NCBI GenBank assembly: GCA_016208495.1
Contig: JACQXX010000048.1
Location: 1 to 64,000 of the forward strand
DNA: 64,000 nt
Origin: Acidobacteriota bacterium
GTDB taxonomy: Bacteria > Acidobacteriota > Blastocatellia > Chloracidobacteriales > Chloracidobacteriaceae
Reading direction: 5' to 3'
Made by a program: the position numbers and the translations under genes. Positions 55,244 to 63,522 of this stretch are shown piece by piece. Each line of letters opens with the position of its first letter. The stretch's first letter is position 1. A model generated the notes under the pieces. The model saw only the letters and a program-made list of their open reading frames with translations. It did no database searches and had not been told where the DNA came from.

Positions 55244-56590
55244 ATGAAAAGCAAAGTATTGATTGTTGATGATGAACCAGAGATTCGATTTGGAATTCGC
55301 GATTTCCTGGAACTTAACCGCTTCCAGGTCGAAGAAGCCGATAGTTGTCAGGCAGCCCAGGAGATCTTTCAGGCAATTCGGCCAGATGTGGTTATTCTCG
55401 ATTATTTACTTCCTGATGGCGATGCGCTTGAGCTTCTGCCGCGCTTGAAGGAAATTGACCCCTCAGTGCCGATTTTGATTCTTACGGCCCATGGTTCGAT
55501 TGCATCGGCGGTTCGAGCCATCAAAGAAGGGGCGGAACAGTTTTTAACCAAGCCGATTGAGCTTCCAGCCTTACTCATTATCATTCAACGCCTGCTGGAT
55601 GATCTGCGGTTACGGCGCAAACAGGCGGCGGGCAAATCCCGCCAGGCACGGGATGCGGTCAACCCATTTTTGGGTGACAGTCCAGCGATTCAAAACCTGG
55701 CCGATCAGGCTCACAGGGTTTTAGTCACGGATAGCCCGGTTCTGATCCAGGGTGAAACCGGTGTTGGAAAAGGAGTTCTGGCCAAATGGTTGCACCAGAA
55801 CGGCCCTCGCTCCGAGGAAGCTTTCGTGGATTTGAATTGTGCTGGCCTTTCGAAAGACCTGCTTGAATCCGAACTGTTTGGACATCAAAAAGGCGCCTTT
55901 ACCGGCGCCATCGCCAACAAAACTGGCCTCTTTGAAATAGCGCATCAGGGCACGGTCTTTTTGGATGAAATGGGTGATTTGGACCTGCAAATCCAGCCTA
56001 AATTGCTCAAAGTACTCGAAGAAAAGCGGTTCCGGCGGCTGGGCGACGTACGCGACCGCCAGATTGATATTCGACTGATCGCCGCAACCCACCAGAACCT
56101 GGCTGTTTCCGTCCGGGAAAAACAGTTTCGGAGCGACCTTTTCTTTCGCATCAGCACCATTGTTCTGACCGTACCGCCGCTACACGAACGGGTCGAGGAT
56201 ATTCCATTGCTGGTTCAGTATCTGCTTGAAAAAATTGTCGGGGATCTTGGCCGGCGACCAGTTGAATTAACACCAGACGCCATGAAGGCCCTCAAGGAAT
56301 ATCGTTGGCCTGGGAATGTGCGCGAGTTGCGCAATGTGCTGGAACGGGCGGTCCTGCTCAGTACCAGTTCAACCCTTGATCGAAAAGATTTGCATTTCAC
56401 CATGTCGCTCGTTGATGACGAGGACCCATCACCTTTCTTTCTGGATACCCATCTGACCCTGCACGAACTGGAGCAACGCTACATTGAGAAGATTCTCCAG
56501 CTTGAAAATAACCGGATTGACTCAGCCGCCAAACGGCTTGGCATTTCCAAGAGCACCCTCTATGAAAAGATTAAGAAATATCAAAACTGA
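55244..56590 (+). CDS. NtrC-family sigma-54-dependent response regulator
   Basis: The product has 448 residues. The receiver domain (1-120) has Asp53 (VVILDYLLPDGD). The AAA+ domain (about 140-375) has Walker A GETGVGKG, the sigma-54-contacting GAFTGA motif, Walker B TVFLDEMGDL and the arginine finger region. The C-terminal Fis-type helix-turn-helix (RIDSAAKRLGISKSTLYEKI) is complete. It should activate sigma-54 promoters. A sigma-54-like site lies 450 bp downstream (57040-57054), before the receiver/EAL/M16 genes. GAGAG precedes the ATG weakly. The likely partner is the hybrid kinase upstream. Confidence 0.95.
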   Translation: MKSKVLIVDDEPEIRFGIRDFLELNRFQVEEADSCQAAQEIFQAIRPDVVILDYLLPDGDALELLPRLKEIDPSVPILILTAHGSIASAVRAIKEGAEQFLTKPIELPALLIIIQRLLDDLRLRRKQAAGKSRQARDAVNPFLGDSPAIQNLADQAHRVLVTDSPVLIQGETGVGKGVLAKWLHQNGPRSEEAFVDLNCAGLSKDLLESELFGHQKGAFTGAIANKTGLFEIAHQGTVFLDEMGDLDLQIQPKLLKVLEEKRFRRLGDVRDRQIDIRLIAATHQNLAVSVREKQFRSDLFFRISTIVLTVPPLHERVEDIPLLVQYLLEKIVGDLGRRPVELTPDAMKALKEYRWPGNVRELRNVLERAVLLSTSSTLDRKDLHFTMSLVDDEDPSPFFLDTHLTLHELEQRYIEKILQLENNRIDSAAKRLGISKSTLYEKIKKYQN

Positions 56591-56597
56591 AGACGTT

Positions 56598-56763
56598 GGG
56601 CTGAAGATATCGGGCTGAAGATATCGGGCTGAAGATATCGGGCTGAAGACTCGCAAGCTCGGGGCTGAAGACATCGGGCTGAAGAAATTCGACCAATTCG
56701 AAAGTGTTGATTTCTAACCACTAACCACTAACCACTAACCACTAACCACTAACCACTAACCAC
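56598..56763. repeat. 14-mer array and TAACCAC heptamer array
   Basis: Three perfect 14-base units GGGCTGAAGATATC (56598-56639; 14 is twice 7) are followed by degenerate copies to about 56685. Then TTCGAAAGTGTTGATTTC, also found before the 55138 array, leads into seven perfect TAACCAC units (56715-56763). The remaining spacer to 57040 contains CTACTGACCACTGACTACTG near 56960 but no gene. Confidence 0.88.
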
Positions 56764-57039
56764 TAATCACTAAATGGTTTCTTCATTCTTCCTGGTCCTT
56801 CTCCGGAAATCGAACTCGGCTCTCCGGAAATCGGAAATACGGCCTGAGCATCAAGGATGATCTCAACGGATCCAACCCCGACAAATCCTTATACTATTTT
56901 GCAAGGAACACCTTGTGTTAGGAAACAATCAAGTAACTCAATCAAATGAGCTTAGCGAACTACTGACCACTGACTACTGACTCCAAACTGGTAGTATATT
57001 TAAAGATCTTAAGACTCAAAGCGGCCAGTCTGGTCATTG

Positions 57040-57054
57040 TGGCACACAGCTTGC
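57040..57054 (+). promoter_or_regulatory. Sigma-54 (-24/-12) promoter
   Basis: The sequence TGGCACACAGCTTGC matches TGGCAC-N5-TTGC exactly, with the GG and GC spaced as in RpoN promoters. It lies 91 bases upstream of the receiver-gene ATG on the same strand. An NtrC-type activator gene is immediately upstream. Expected transcription start is near 57066. No RpoN gene is in the window. Judged by consensus match only. Confidence 0.6.
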
Positions 57055-57144
57055 CTTTGAGAAAGTCACGACGAAACGGCACTCCTGAAGATCATCCCTT
57101 TCGATACCCACTTTTGAGACCTGTTCTCGTTCCAGAATAAACTC

Positions 57145-57543
57145 ATGGGTTCAAATAAAATCCTTGTTGTGGACGATGAAGAAACCATCCTGTTTGCTGT
57201 GAGTAACTACTTTGAAACCTGCGGGATTCAGGTGGATTACGCTCAGGAACTGGAAGAAGCCGAAGCCCTGTTGATCACAGGCTCTTATTCGGTTCTGGTG
57301 ACTGATTTATGCCTGACTGGGGCCCAGGGGCTGGAAGGTCTGGAACTCATCCGGTTCACCCGCGAAAACTGCCCCTGGATGCGGATTCTCGTGATGACCG
57401 GGTATGGGTCGCCAGAACTTGAACTGGAAGCGCTCAAACGTGGCGTCAACCTCTTTTTGCACAAACCCAAACCACTGGCCGAGATTTTACAGTCTGTGAT
57501 CGCACTCCTTGGAGATACCAATGGGAACCCCGTCACTCTTTGA
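57145..57543 (+). CDS. Stand-alone receiver-domain protein
   Basis: The product has 132 residues and consists of one REC domain: acidic pocket DDEE (10-13), phospho-acceptor Asp54 (LVTDLCLTGAQG), Thr/Ser and Lys109-like FLHKPKP. No output domain. Its end overlaps the EAL-like gene by 23 bases, so the two are likely co-translated and may form a receiver-EAL signalling pair. First gene behind the sigma-54-like promoter. Confidence 0.88.
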   Translation: MGSNKILVVDDEETILFAVSNYFETCGIQVDYAQELEEAEALLITGSYSVLVTDLCLTGAQGLEGLELIRFTRENCPWMRILVMTGYGSPELELEALKRGVNLFLHKPKPLAEILQSVIALLGDTNGNPVTL

Positions 57544-58345
57544 CTCAATTCTATGTCCCGGCGGGCTTTCGCTCGCGGTTGATGGGATCTTTGAGGTTCA
57601 ACTAGAGACCAAGCTTCCACAGATCCACTCACTTGAGTGCTTCAGTTATGGTCCCCCGGGTACCAATCTGGAGCGTCCTGAGGTGTTACGGGCCTATGTT
57701 CAACGCAAACGCAAGGAATGTGAAATTGACCGTGCCTGTACTGAACTGGCGGTGCACAGTATCAGCCAGTTGGACTGGTCACCAGTGTGGTCGATCAATG
57801 TTCACGCCGCCACGCTTGGCAAGGATTTGAATTTTCTGGATTTTCTGCGCACCACCATTGAGCACTGGTCACTGACTCCATCCCGGCTGATTGTCAAAAT
57901 TATTGAACCCGGCTGTCAGTGGAACTGCGCCGCCTTTCTCGATGCCCTTGAGGGGTTGCGAAGGATGGGAGCCCGGATTGCGCTCGATGACATTGGCTCG
58001 GGACGATCCAATTTTCGAATGATGCTCGACTGCCAGCCTGATTTTTTCAGAATTGATGGCCATTTTGTGAAAGGTGTTTGTTGGGACACGTACCGGCAAG
58101 CCATTTTGGAGTCAATCTCCTATCTGGCTCAAAAAACTGGAGTTCAACTCATTGCTCAGGGAGTGGAAGACGCCGCCGACTTACACACGCTCCTGAACTC
58201 TGGCATCACTCTGGTTCAAGGATCACTTTTTTCCAAACCGCTGCCATTTTCGGAACTGTTACAGACACACCATTACCCATTTTCACCGGTCAATTTCGAA
58301 TCAGCACCAACGCTGTCCTTTGAAAACCAGAGAGATGGCGTATGA
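57521..58345 (+). CDS. Degenerate EAL-domain protein
   Basis: The product has 274 residues. The start is ATG 57521 with GGAG six bases upstream; the frame can open at a TTG at 57509. The fold is that of an EAL c-di-GMP phosphodiesterase, but key motifs are altered: ECF replaces EAL, KIIEPG replaces EITE, RID replaces KID, and AQGVED replaces AEGVE. DDIGSGRSN keeps the paired aspartates and NVHAA keeps the Asn. Loss of several metal and catalytic ligands suggests a c-di-GMP-binding or protein-interaction role rather than hydrolysis. Co-expressed with the receiver upstream. Confidence 0.8.
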   Translation: MGTPSLFDSILCPGGLSLAVDGIFEVQLETKLPQIHSLECFSYGPPGTNLERPEVLRAYVQRKRKECEIDRACTELAVHSISQLDWSPVWSINVHAATLGKDLNFLDFLRTTIEHWSLTPSRLIVKIIEPGCQWNCAAFLDALEGLRRMGARIALDDIGSGRSNFRMMLDCQPDFFRIDGHFVKGVCWDTYRQAILESISYLAQKTGVQLIAQGVEDAADLHTLLNSGITLVQGSLFSKPLPFSELLQTHHYPFSPVNFESAPTLSFENQRDGV

Positions 58346-58368
58346 CCTCAGCCAAAACCCAGGGAGTT

Positions 58369-58392
58369 GTCAGTACCACCTGCGTGAGCGGG
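58369..58392. repeat. Half of a family IV palindrome
   Basis: The 24 bases beginning GTCAGTACCACCTGCGTGAG are identical to the left arm at 62520-62543, whose inverted partner is missing here. It sits in the 105-bp gap between the EAL-like and M16 genes. Confidence 0.75.
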
Positions 58393-58450
58393 TGGGCACA
58401 ATTTTTCCAACCCACCTGCAACCAGATCTGAACTGGAGAAACCAACCGCC

Positions 58451-59758
58451 ATGTATCGGAAAACGACGCTCGAAAATGGGGTTCGCATTATCACCGAAAT
58501 GATCCCTGAGGTTCGGTCAACCTCAATTGGAGTTGTACTCAATGCCGGTCCAAGAACAGAAACTTCCAGCCAATGCGGACTGGCGCACCTGACCGAGCAT
58601 CTGATGTTTCAAGGAACAAGCAGCCGGAGTGCGCTCCAAATTGCGCGGTTGATGGACAGTGCGGGTGGCTATATGGGCGGGTTTACCACTCAGGATTACA
58701 CCTATTATTCCGCCACCGTGCTGGCCGAATACAGCACTTATGCGCTCGATCTCTTTGGCGATATTTTACTCAATTCGATCTTTCCCCAGGACAGCGTTGA
58801 AAAAGAAAAAGAAGCTGTGATCTGTGAAATCGAAGCCGCCCGTGACAATCCTGATCAACGCGTCCGCCAGTTGCTCAAAACAACGGCCTGGCCCAATCAT
58901 CCGCTGGGACGTCCAGTGGCCGGATACACGGAAACCGTCAAAACACTGACGCGCGAAGATGTGATTTATTTTGCGCATCAACATTACCTGCCTACCAATC
59001 TGATTGTGGCGGCAGCGGGTCAGCTTGATCACGACGATTTTGTTGCTCAGGTTCGCGATGCCTTCTGGCGGATGCTCGGAGACGGCTTGACGCCTGCGGT
59101 CACTCCGCCCGCCCCGAAAATGAGCGTTGTCACTGAAAACTCACCGGTTTCCCAGGCTTATTTCTGTATCGGGTTACGGACGTTTCCTTATACTCATCCG
59201 GATCGCTATGCCCTGCACGTGCTCGACAAAGTGCTTGGCGGCGGCATCAGCTCCCGCCTGTTTCGGCGCATTCGCGAAGAACTGGGCCTGGTGTACTACC
59301 TTGGCTCCGAATATCTGGCCTTTCTCGAAGATAGCATGTTCGTCATCGAAGGCAGTACCTCGCCTGAATATTTACAGATGGTGCTGGAACTGACTCTGGC
59401 AGAGTTAACCAAACTCTTCACCTGGGAAACACCCGTCACCGACGAAGAACTCCTGATTGCCCAGACCCATTTGCGTGGCCAGCACCTGATTTCGGGGGAA
59501 AATACTGATACCCGCATGAGCCGGTTAGCCACCCAGGAATTGTACTTTGGGCGCCACATTCCAACCGATGAAATCGCCGCTCACCTGTTGGCGGTTGATC
59601 TTCCGGCGCTGCAACGGCTTGGGCAAACGGTACTGATGGATGCCCTGCGTCAGGCAACCATTGCCGTTGTCGGCCCCAATGTATCAGAAAGTTGTAACGT
59701 GGAACGTCTCGAAAAACAGCTTTCCCTTTTTGATTCAACGATTTTGCAGCGAGTTTGA
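58451..59758 (+). CDS. M16-family zinc peptidase
   Basis: The product has 435 residues. The inverted zinc motif is His46-x2-Glu49-His50 (GLAHLTEHLMFQGT), with the downstream glutamate in EKEKEAVICEIEAARDNPDQ. The C-terminal half has the family RxxY-like segment (GGGISSRLFRRIREELGLVY). Single-chain enzymes of this size are processing-peptidase/YmxG-like and act on peptides or signal sequences. GGAGAA about ten bases before the ATG. It follows the EAL-like gene on the same strand across a 105-bp gap and could share its transcript. Confidence 0.92.
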   Translation: MYRKTTLENGVRIITEMIPEVRSTSIGVVLNAGPRTETSSQCGLAHLTEHLMFQGTSSRSALQIARLMDSAGGYMGGFTTQDYTYYSATVLAEYSTYALDLFGDILLNSIFPQDSVEKEKEAVICEIEAARDNPDQRVRQLLKTTAWPNHPLGRPVAGYTETVKTLTREDVIYFAHQHYLPTNLIVAAAGQLDHDDFVAQVRDAFWRMLGDGLTPAVTPPAPKMSVVTENSPVSQAYFCIGLRTFPYTHPDRYALHVLDKVLGGGISSRLFRRIREELGLVYYLGSEYLAFLEDSMFVIEGSTSPEYLQMVLELTLAELTKLFTWETPVTDEELLIAQTHLRGQHLISGENTDTRMSRLATQELYFGRHIPTDEIAAHLLAVDLPALQRLGQTVLMDALRQATIAVVGPNVSESCNVERLEKQLSLFDSTILQRV

Positions 59759-59832
59759 GCCAATTGGGGCTCGACCCGGTACAGCGGAACTGTACAAGCT
59801 TATTTTATTTTTTCATGGAGGATCTTCACCGT

Positions 59833-59991
59833 ATGTCTTTGAATCCATTAGTGAAAAAAAATTGGATTGAAATTCAGAAAAAACACGATGTTCCGGTTAA
59901 TGCCATTGGCGTCAAAATTGACCCAAAGGATCAGGCAACCCTGAAAGTCTGGAAAGAAGAAGGCATTGATCAGTTCCAGAAGAAGAAATAA
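59833..59991 (+). CDS. Small hypothetical protein
   Basis: A 52-residue product is read from ATG 59833, with GGAGGA 10-12 bases upstream; a longer in-frame start at 59815 is possible. It is lysine-rich (PLVKKNWIEIQKKHDVP, ending in QFQKKK). The sequence looks like a real short protein rather than a shadow frame: balanced hydrophobic spacing and no competing gene. No family recognised. It lies 75 bp after the M16 gene on the same strand. Confidence 0.5.
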   Translation: MSLNPLVKKNWIEIQKKHDVPVNAIGVKIDPKDQATLKVWKEEGIDQFQKKK

Positions 59992-60051
59992 CGCCAGTTT
60001 GTAATCAGTAGTCAATGGTCAGTGGTCAGTAGTCAGTAGTCAGTAGTCAAT

Positions 60052-60309
60052 AATGCCAGTTAAGTGTTGAAGCCGTTTTGGTTCTTAGCCCACGAAGTGG
60101 GCGCCGGCTCGTAGCCCAGGGCGAGTCTTCGAGCCCTGGGAATTCGGGTCACTCCCCACCTTTTCCCCGCCCGGCCAGCCGCCGTAGGCGGCGGCTGGCC
60201 GGGCGGGGTGAAGAGGCAATGTTTTCCCAGGGCTGCACCCTGGGCTACGAGCCTTTCACCCGCTTCGCGGGTTCAAATCCGCTCATTTTTTCAACTCTTA
60301 ACTGGCATT
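60052..60309. mobile_element. 258-bp terminal-inverted-repeat element, family III copy 2
   Basis: The ends AATGCCAGTTAAGTGTTGAA (60052-60071) and TTCAACTCTTAACTGGCATT (60290-60309) are inverted with 19 of 20 matching. The interior is nearly identical to 31027-31283, including the CCCCGCCCGGCCAGCCGCC palindrome. Outside, GTAGTCA heptamers (60008-60050) on the left and CTGACTACTGAC on the right form a further inverted pair. No transposase. Best-preserved copy of this family. Confidence 0.8.
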
Positions 60310-60407
60310 ACTGACTACTGACGGCAACCCGGTATAAGTTCAATGCTCAGATTTTACAAACCATCAACTCATACCTCGTACCGCCTTATTTTCGGGGAGA
60401 TTTTCAA

Positions 60408-61430
60408 ATGGGTAACACATTAGAACAAGCCGCACTCTCAATGGCAGACGCAACCGATTTGTTGCGCAGAGGTATTGCCGCCGCCAAAGCTGGAAATAAA
60501 CAAGCTGCTCGCGCCCTCCTCCTTGAAGCCTCCAAACTTGACCCACGCAGTGAGTTGGCCTGGGTCTGGTTGGCCTGGGTGGCTGAAAATCCCCAAGACG
60601 CAGTGCTGTACCTGGAAAAAGTCCTCGAAATCAATCCAGCCAACAAACAAGCCGTCCAATGGCTGTCGAAAATTCGCGAGCGCCCAGTCACTGAAAACAT
60701 CTCCTGGCACTGTCCATTGTGTGGCGTCGGAAGCAAAACCAAAGTCGTGAAATGTGCCCAGTGCCGGGCGGTGCTCGACCTGGCCGACCTTGACAGCGTG
60801 CTCAATAACCCTGATGCGGATAAAAACCTGGTTCAGGAGGCAATTGAACGCCTGGAAACAGCAGTTCAAAGCAAACCGGATCACCAGACGTTTCTACACC
60901 TGGGCCTGGCACTTCTCAACCTGAATCAGCTTCCAGAAGGAATTGCCTATTTGCGGGGTGCCAGCAAAAGTTATCCGGAAGACCACATTTTGCACGCCCG
61001 GATTCAGGTTCTTGAACGCCGGGCTCAGACATTACGAGAGTTTCCCCGAGAGTATCAACGCAAAAAGATGGTGTTCGTCATTGATGACAGTTCGACTGTT
61101 CGCAAAATCGTGGCCGTTACGCTGGAACGGCATGGATATGCCGTGGCAACAGCGCCGGATGGCGTGCAGGCGCTTTCAAAACTTGAAGAAACACTTCCAG
61201 ATTTGATCTTGCTTGACATCACGATGCCCTATATGGACGGGTACCAGGTATGTAAGGTCCTGAAAAATAATAAAACCCTCCAAAACATCCCGATTTTAAT
61301 GCTCTCCGGAAAAGATGGCTTTTTTGACAAAGTTCGAGGCCGAATGGCCGGAGCGGCTGGGCATATTTCGAAACCGGTGGAACCCAGCACGCTGTTGGGC
61401 GAAGTTCAACGACATCTGAAGGCAAAATAG
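60408..61430 (+). CDS. TPR / zinc-ribbon / receiver protein, PilG-like
   Basis: The product has 340 residues. TPR-like helices (about 12-92: LLRRGIAAAKAGNKQAARAL) precede a zinc ribbon (WHCPLCGVG and VKCAQCRAVLD, about 100-123), a second TPR stretch (about 133-205) and a C-terminal REC domain (about 222-338) with phospho-acceptor Asp in LILLDITMPYMDG. GGGGAGA seven bases upstream. Such fusions occur in type IV pilus (Pil-Chp) chemosensory clusters, and the following DUF4388 and receiver genes fit that setting. The TAG stop codon is also the first three bases of the adjacent heptamer array. Confidence 0.85.
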   Translation: MGNTLEQAALSMADATDLLRRGIAAAKAGNKQAARALLLEASKLDPRSELAWVWLAWVAENPQDAVLYLEKVLEINPANKQAVQWLSKIRERPVTENISWHCPLCGVGSKTKVVKCAQCRAVLDLADLDSVLNNPDADKNLVQEAIERLETAVQSKPDHQTFLHLGLALLNLNQLPEGIAYLRGASKSYPEDHILHARIQVLERRAQTLREFPREYQRKKMVFVIDDSSTVRKIVAVTLERHGYAVATAPDGVQALSKLEETLPDLILLDITMPYMDGYQVCKVLKNNKTLQNIPILMLSGKDGFFDKVRGRMAGAAGHISKPVEPSTLLGEVQRHLKAK

Positions 61431-61591
61431 TCAGTAGTCAGTAGTCAGTAGTCAGTAGTCAGTAGTCAGTAGTCAGTAGTCAGTAGTCAGTAGTCAGTAG
61501 TCAGTTAGGAACAATCCTTTTCAAAAATTCCATGGATTCAACGATCCGGGTTTTGTCTACTGACTACTGACTACTGACTACTGACTACTGA
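61428..61591. repeat. Inverted TAGTCAG heptamer arrays
   Basis: Eleven perfect TAGTCAG units run from 61428 to 61504, the first beginning within the stop codon of the preceding gene. After 52 bases, five perfect CTACTGA units (61557-61591), the reverse-complement heptamer, form the inverted partner. The arrangement could fold into one very long hairpin. No protein is encoded in it. Confidence 0.92.
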
Positions 61592-61631
61592 CTTATCAAC
61601 TACTGACTAAATTCAAATAAGGTGCGCGATT

Positions 61632-62489
61632 ATGGCAATTGAAGGCAATCTGAGCGATATGACATTGACCGGCGTGGTGCAGTTTATCTGCCTTGAACGC
61701 CGAACGGCTGAACTCATCTTGATCCGTCGGGGTGAAGAAGGCAGCATCTTTTTTGAAAAGGGTGAAATCGTTCATGCCCGCATCGGACCACTCAGCGGCG
61801 AAGATGCCATTTTTCATTTACTCACCTGGTCTGATGGCACATTTCGGATCACCGACAATATTTCAGCCATTACAAAAACGATTTCCGTCAACTGGAATCA
61901 CTTGTTGATGGAAGGCATGCGCCGGATTGACGAACGTCAGCGTGATTTTGACCTTCCCCCAGTGACCGAACTTCGTCCACCATTGTCCTCCGCCGATATT
62001 GACCGTGACACCTCGCTTGGCGACGACCTGTTAATGTTGACCGCCAAACTGGAGCAATGTTTGGCTCAGTTTCCAGACAAGAAAATTCAGAAACGGCCTG
62101 CCCTGGCGCTTGAGTTGCTTGCCGAAATGATCAACCAGGTGATTGAACGGGCGGAAACTGTCTCGCAAGGAAACTTTAACGCCACCTCACTCAAAAACGT
62201 GATTGTCAAAATTAACGAGAAATACCCGCAAGCTCAGGTGCTGTACCTCGATAAAAACCGTCTGTCAGTCCAAACCGCAGTCAATTTGTATACCAGTTGG
62301 GCCAGTAATCCGACTGACCGTAAACATATGTTTCGGCTTATCACTCAGGCCATGATGGATATTCTGGGGTATTACTTTTCCTATCTGGTCAGTTGTTTGA
62401 TCGTTCCCAATATCCACGCCGAAATCGAAGAAACCTTTGATGTCTTCACGGTTGATCTCCGCCGGGCACTCGACGGGGTCCCCTTCTAA
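61632..62489 (+). CDS. DUF4388-domain protein
   Basis: The product has 285 residues. N-terminal DUF4388 (PATAN-like) domain (1-100: GNLSDMTLTGVVQFICLERR, GSIFFEKGEIVHARIGPLSG, FHLLTWSDGTFRI). The remaining helical region (about 130-285) contains a conserved-looking stretch NLYTSWASNPTDRKHMFRLI. DUF4388 proteins are associated with surface motility signalling (PatA-like and Pil-Chp systems). It sits between a PilG-like and a PilH-like receiver gene on one strand, so it is probably a cluster member. The 61431-61631 spacer is repeat sequence. Confidence 0.87.
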   Translation: MAIEGNLSDMTLTGVVQFICLERRTAELILIRRGEEGSIFFEKGEIVHARIGPLSGEDAIFHLLTWSDGTFRITDNISAITKTISVNWNHLLMEGMRRIDERQRDFDLPPVTELRPPLSSADIDRDTSLGDDLLMLTAKLEQCLAQFPDKKIQKRPALALELLAEMINQVIERAETVSQGNFNATSLKNVIVKINEKYPQAQVLYLDKNRLSVQTAVNLYTSWASNPTDRKHMFRLITQAMMDILGYYFSYLVSCLIVPNIHAEIEETFDVFTVDLRRALDGVPF

Positions 62490-62519
62490 AGCGAGTAGCG
62501 AGTAGCGAGATAGCGAGTA

Positions 62520-62634
62520 GTCAGTACCACCTGCGTGAGCGGGCGGGCCTGCTTGCGTCCAACCCACCCGCTCACGCAGGTGGTACTGACGTTCCAACAC
62601 CAGCCTGGCCTGACACAAAATCCGGTAGAAGCAG
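62520..62634. repeat. Family IV element, right-hand part
   Basis: Perfect 24-bp inverted arms (GTCAGTACCACCTGCGTGAG... at 62520-62543 and its complement at 62567-62590) are followed by the right end TGACACAAAATCCGGTAGAA GCAG (62611-62634) matching the element at 46606-46630. The left terminal repeat is absent. GCGAGTA heptamer-like repeats (62491-62520) precede it and TCATCCC units (62707-62727) follow. No gene lies in 62490-62794. Confidence 0.75.
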
Positions 62635-62794
62635 GGGCATACCTTTCGAAAACCCTAAACCCGGACAAGATGACAAGATGACAAAGTGACAGGGTGATTT
62701 ATTTCATCCCTCATCCCTCATCCCTTCCGAAAACCCTGAACCCTAAACCCTAAATGATACTTATCACCTTCAATTCATCAGAAAGGGCAACATT

Positions 62795-63157
62795 ATGGCA
62801 AAGACAATTCTTGTGGTGGATGACAGTCCAACCCAAATGAAACTTATGACAACTGCACTTCAAGGCAAGGGATACAAGATCATTACCGCCGTTGATGGCG
62901 AGGAGGCGCTTGAAAAGGCAAACAAAGAACAGCCTGACTTAATGCTCCTGGACGTCATTCTGCCCAAGAAAAATGGGTTTCAAGTCTGCCGTCAACTCAA
63001 AACTGCGCCCGACACCAAAGCCATCAAAGTCATTCTGGTCACCACGAAAAGCCAGGATACCGACCGGTTCTGGGGATTGAAGCAAGGGGCGGATGAATAC
63101 ATTACAAAGCCGTTTGAAGATGCAGAGTTACAGCGGATGGTGGCCAAACTTCTTTAA
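62795..63157 (+). CDS. Receiver-domain protein, PilH/CheY-like
   Basis: The product has 120 residues, a single REC domain: Asp9-Asp10, phospho-acceptor Asp53 (LMLLDVILPKKNGFQVC), Thr in VILVTTKSQD and Lys in YITKPFED. GAAAGG is found about eleven bases upstream. With the PilG-like and DUF4388 genes before it and a further gene after it, it fits a type IV pilus or gliding chemosensory set. No output domain. Confidence 0.92.
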   Translation: MAKTILVVDDSPTQMKLMTTALQGKGYKIITAVDGEEALEKANKEQPDLMLLDVILPKKNGFQVCRQLKTAPDTKAIKVILVTTKSQDTDRFWGLKQGADEYITKPFEDAELQRMVAKLL

Positions 63158-63305
63158 TACCATTTTCGGATGAAGTCCTCGCATTATGGGGAGGCTGAAA
63201 TATTGAAAATGTTGTATTTCCCTCAGCCCTTAGCCCGACACCCTCAGCCCAAATTGGTATAAGACACTCTGAACCCTGAACCCTGAACCCTCAATGGTTT
63301 TCCCT

Positions 63306-63506
63306 ATGAACCCAATGACTGATTCTGACCTGGCAGGTAAAAGTTTGAGCCGGTGTAAACAGAATCCACAGCTTATGCCCCGGTGTTATGAGATTTTTAT
63401 AACGAGCAGCCCTCGAATGGCACCGTACTTTGCGAAAACTGATATGGCCAAACAACAGATTTTGCTCAAAGAAGGAGTCGAACTCCTGATTATGTTTGGC
63501 GACTGA
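63306..63506 (+). pseudogene. Truncated globin-like N-terminal fragment
   Basis: The frame encodes about 65 residues, including a globin-like opening CYEIFITSSPRMAPYFAKTD followed by MAKQQILLKEGVELLIMF, then stops at 63506. In single-domain and truncated-type bacterial globins this segment corresponds to helices B-D; the heme-ligand region would follow. About 17 bases after the stop an inverted-repeat element begins. The gene appears truncated, and no remaining half was seen in the spacer. Confidence 0.6.
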
Positions 63507-63522
63507 TACCAATTGATGAATT

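Noticed and set aside
61428-61591. Possible CRISPR array
   Set aside because: Units are contiguous 7-mers without spacers and there are no cas genes.
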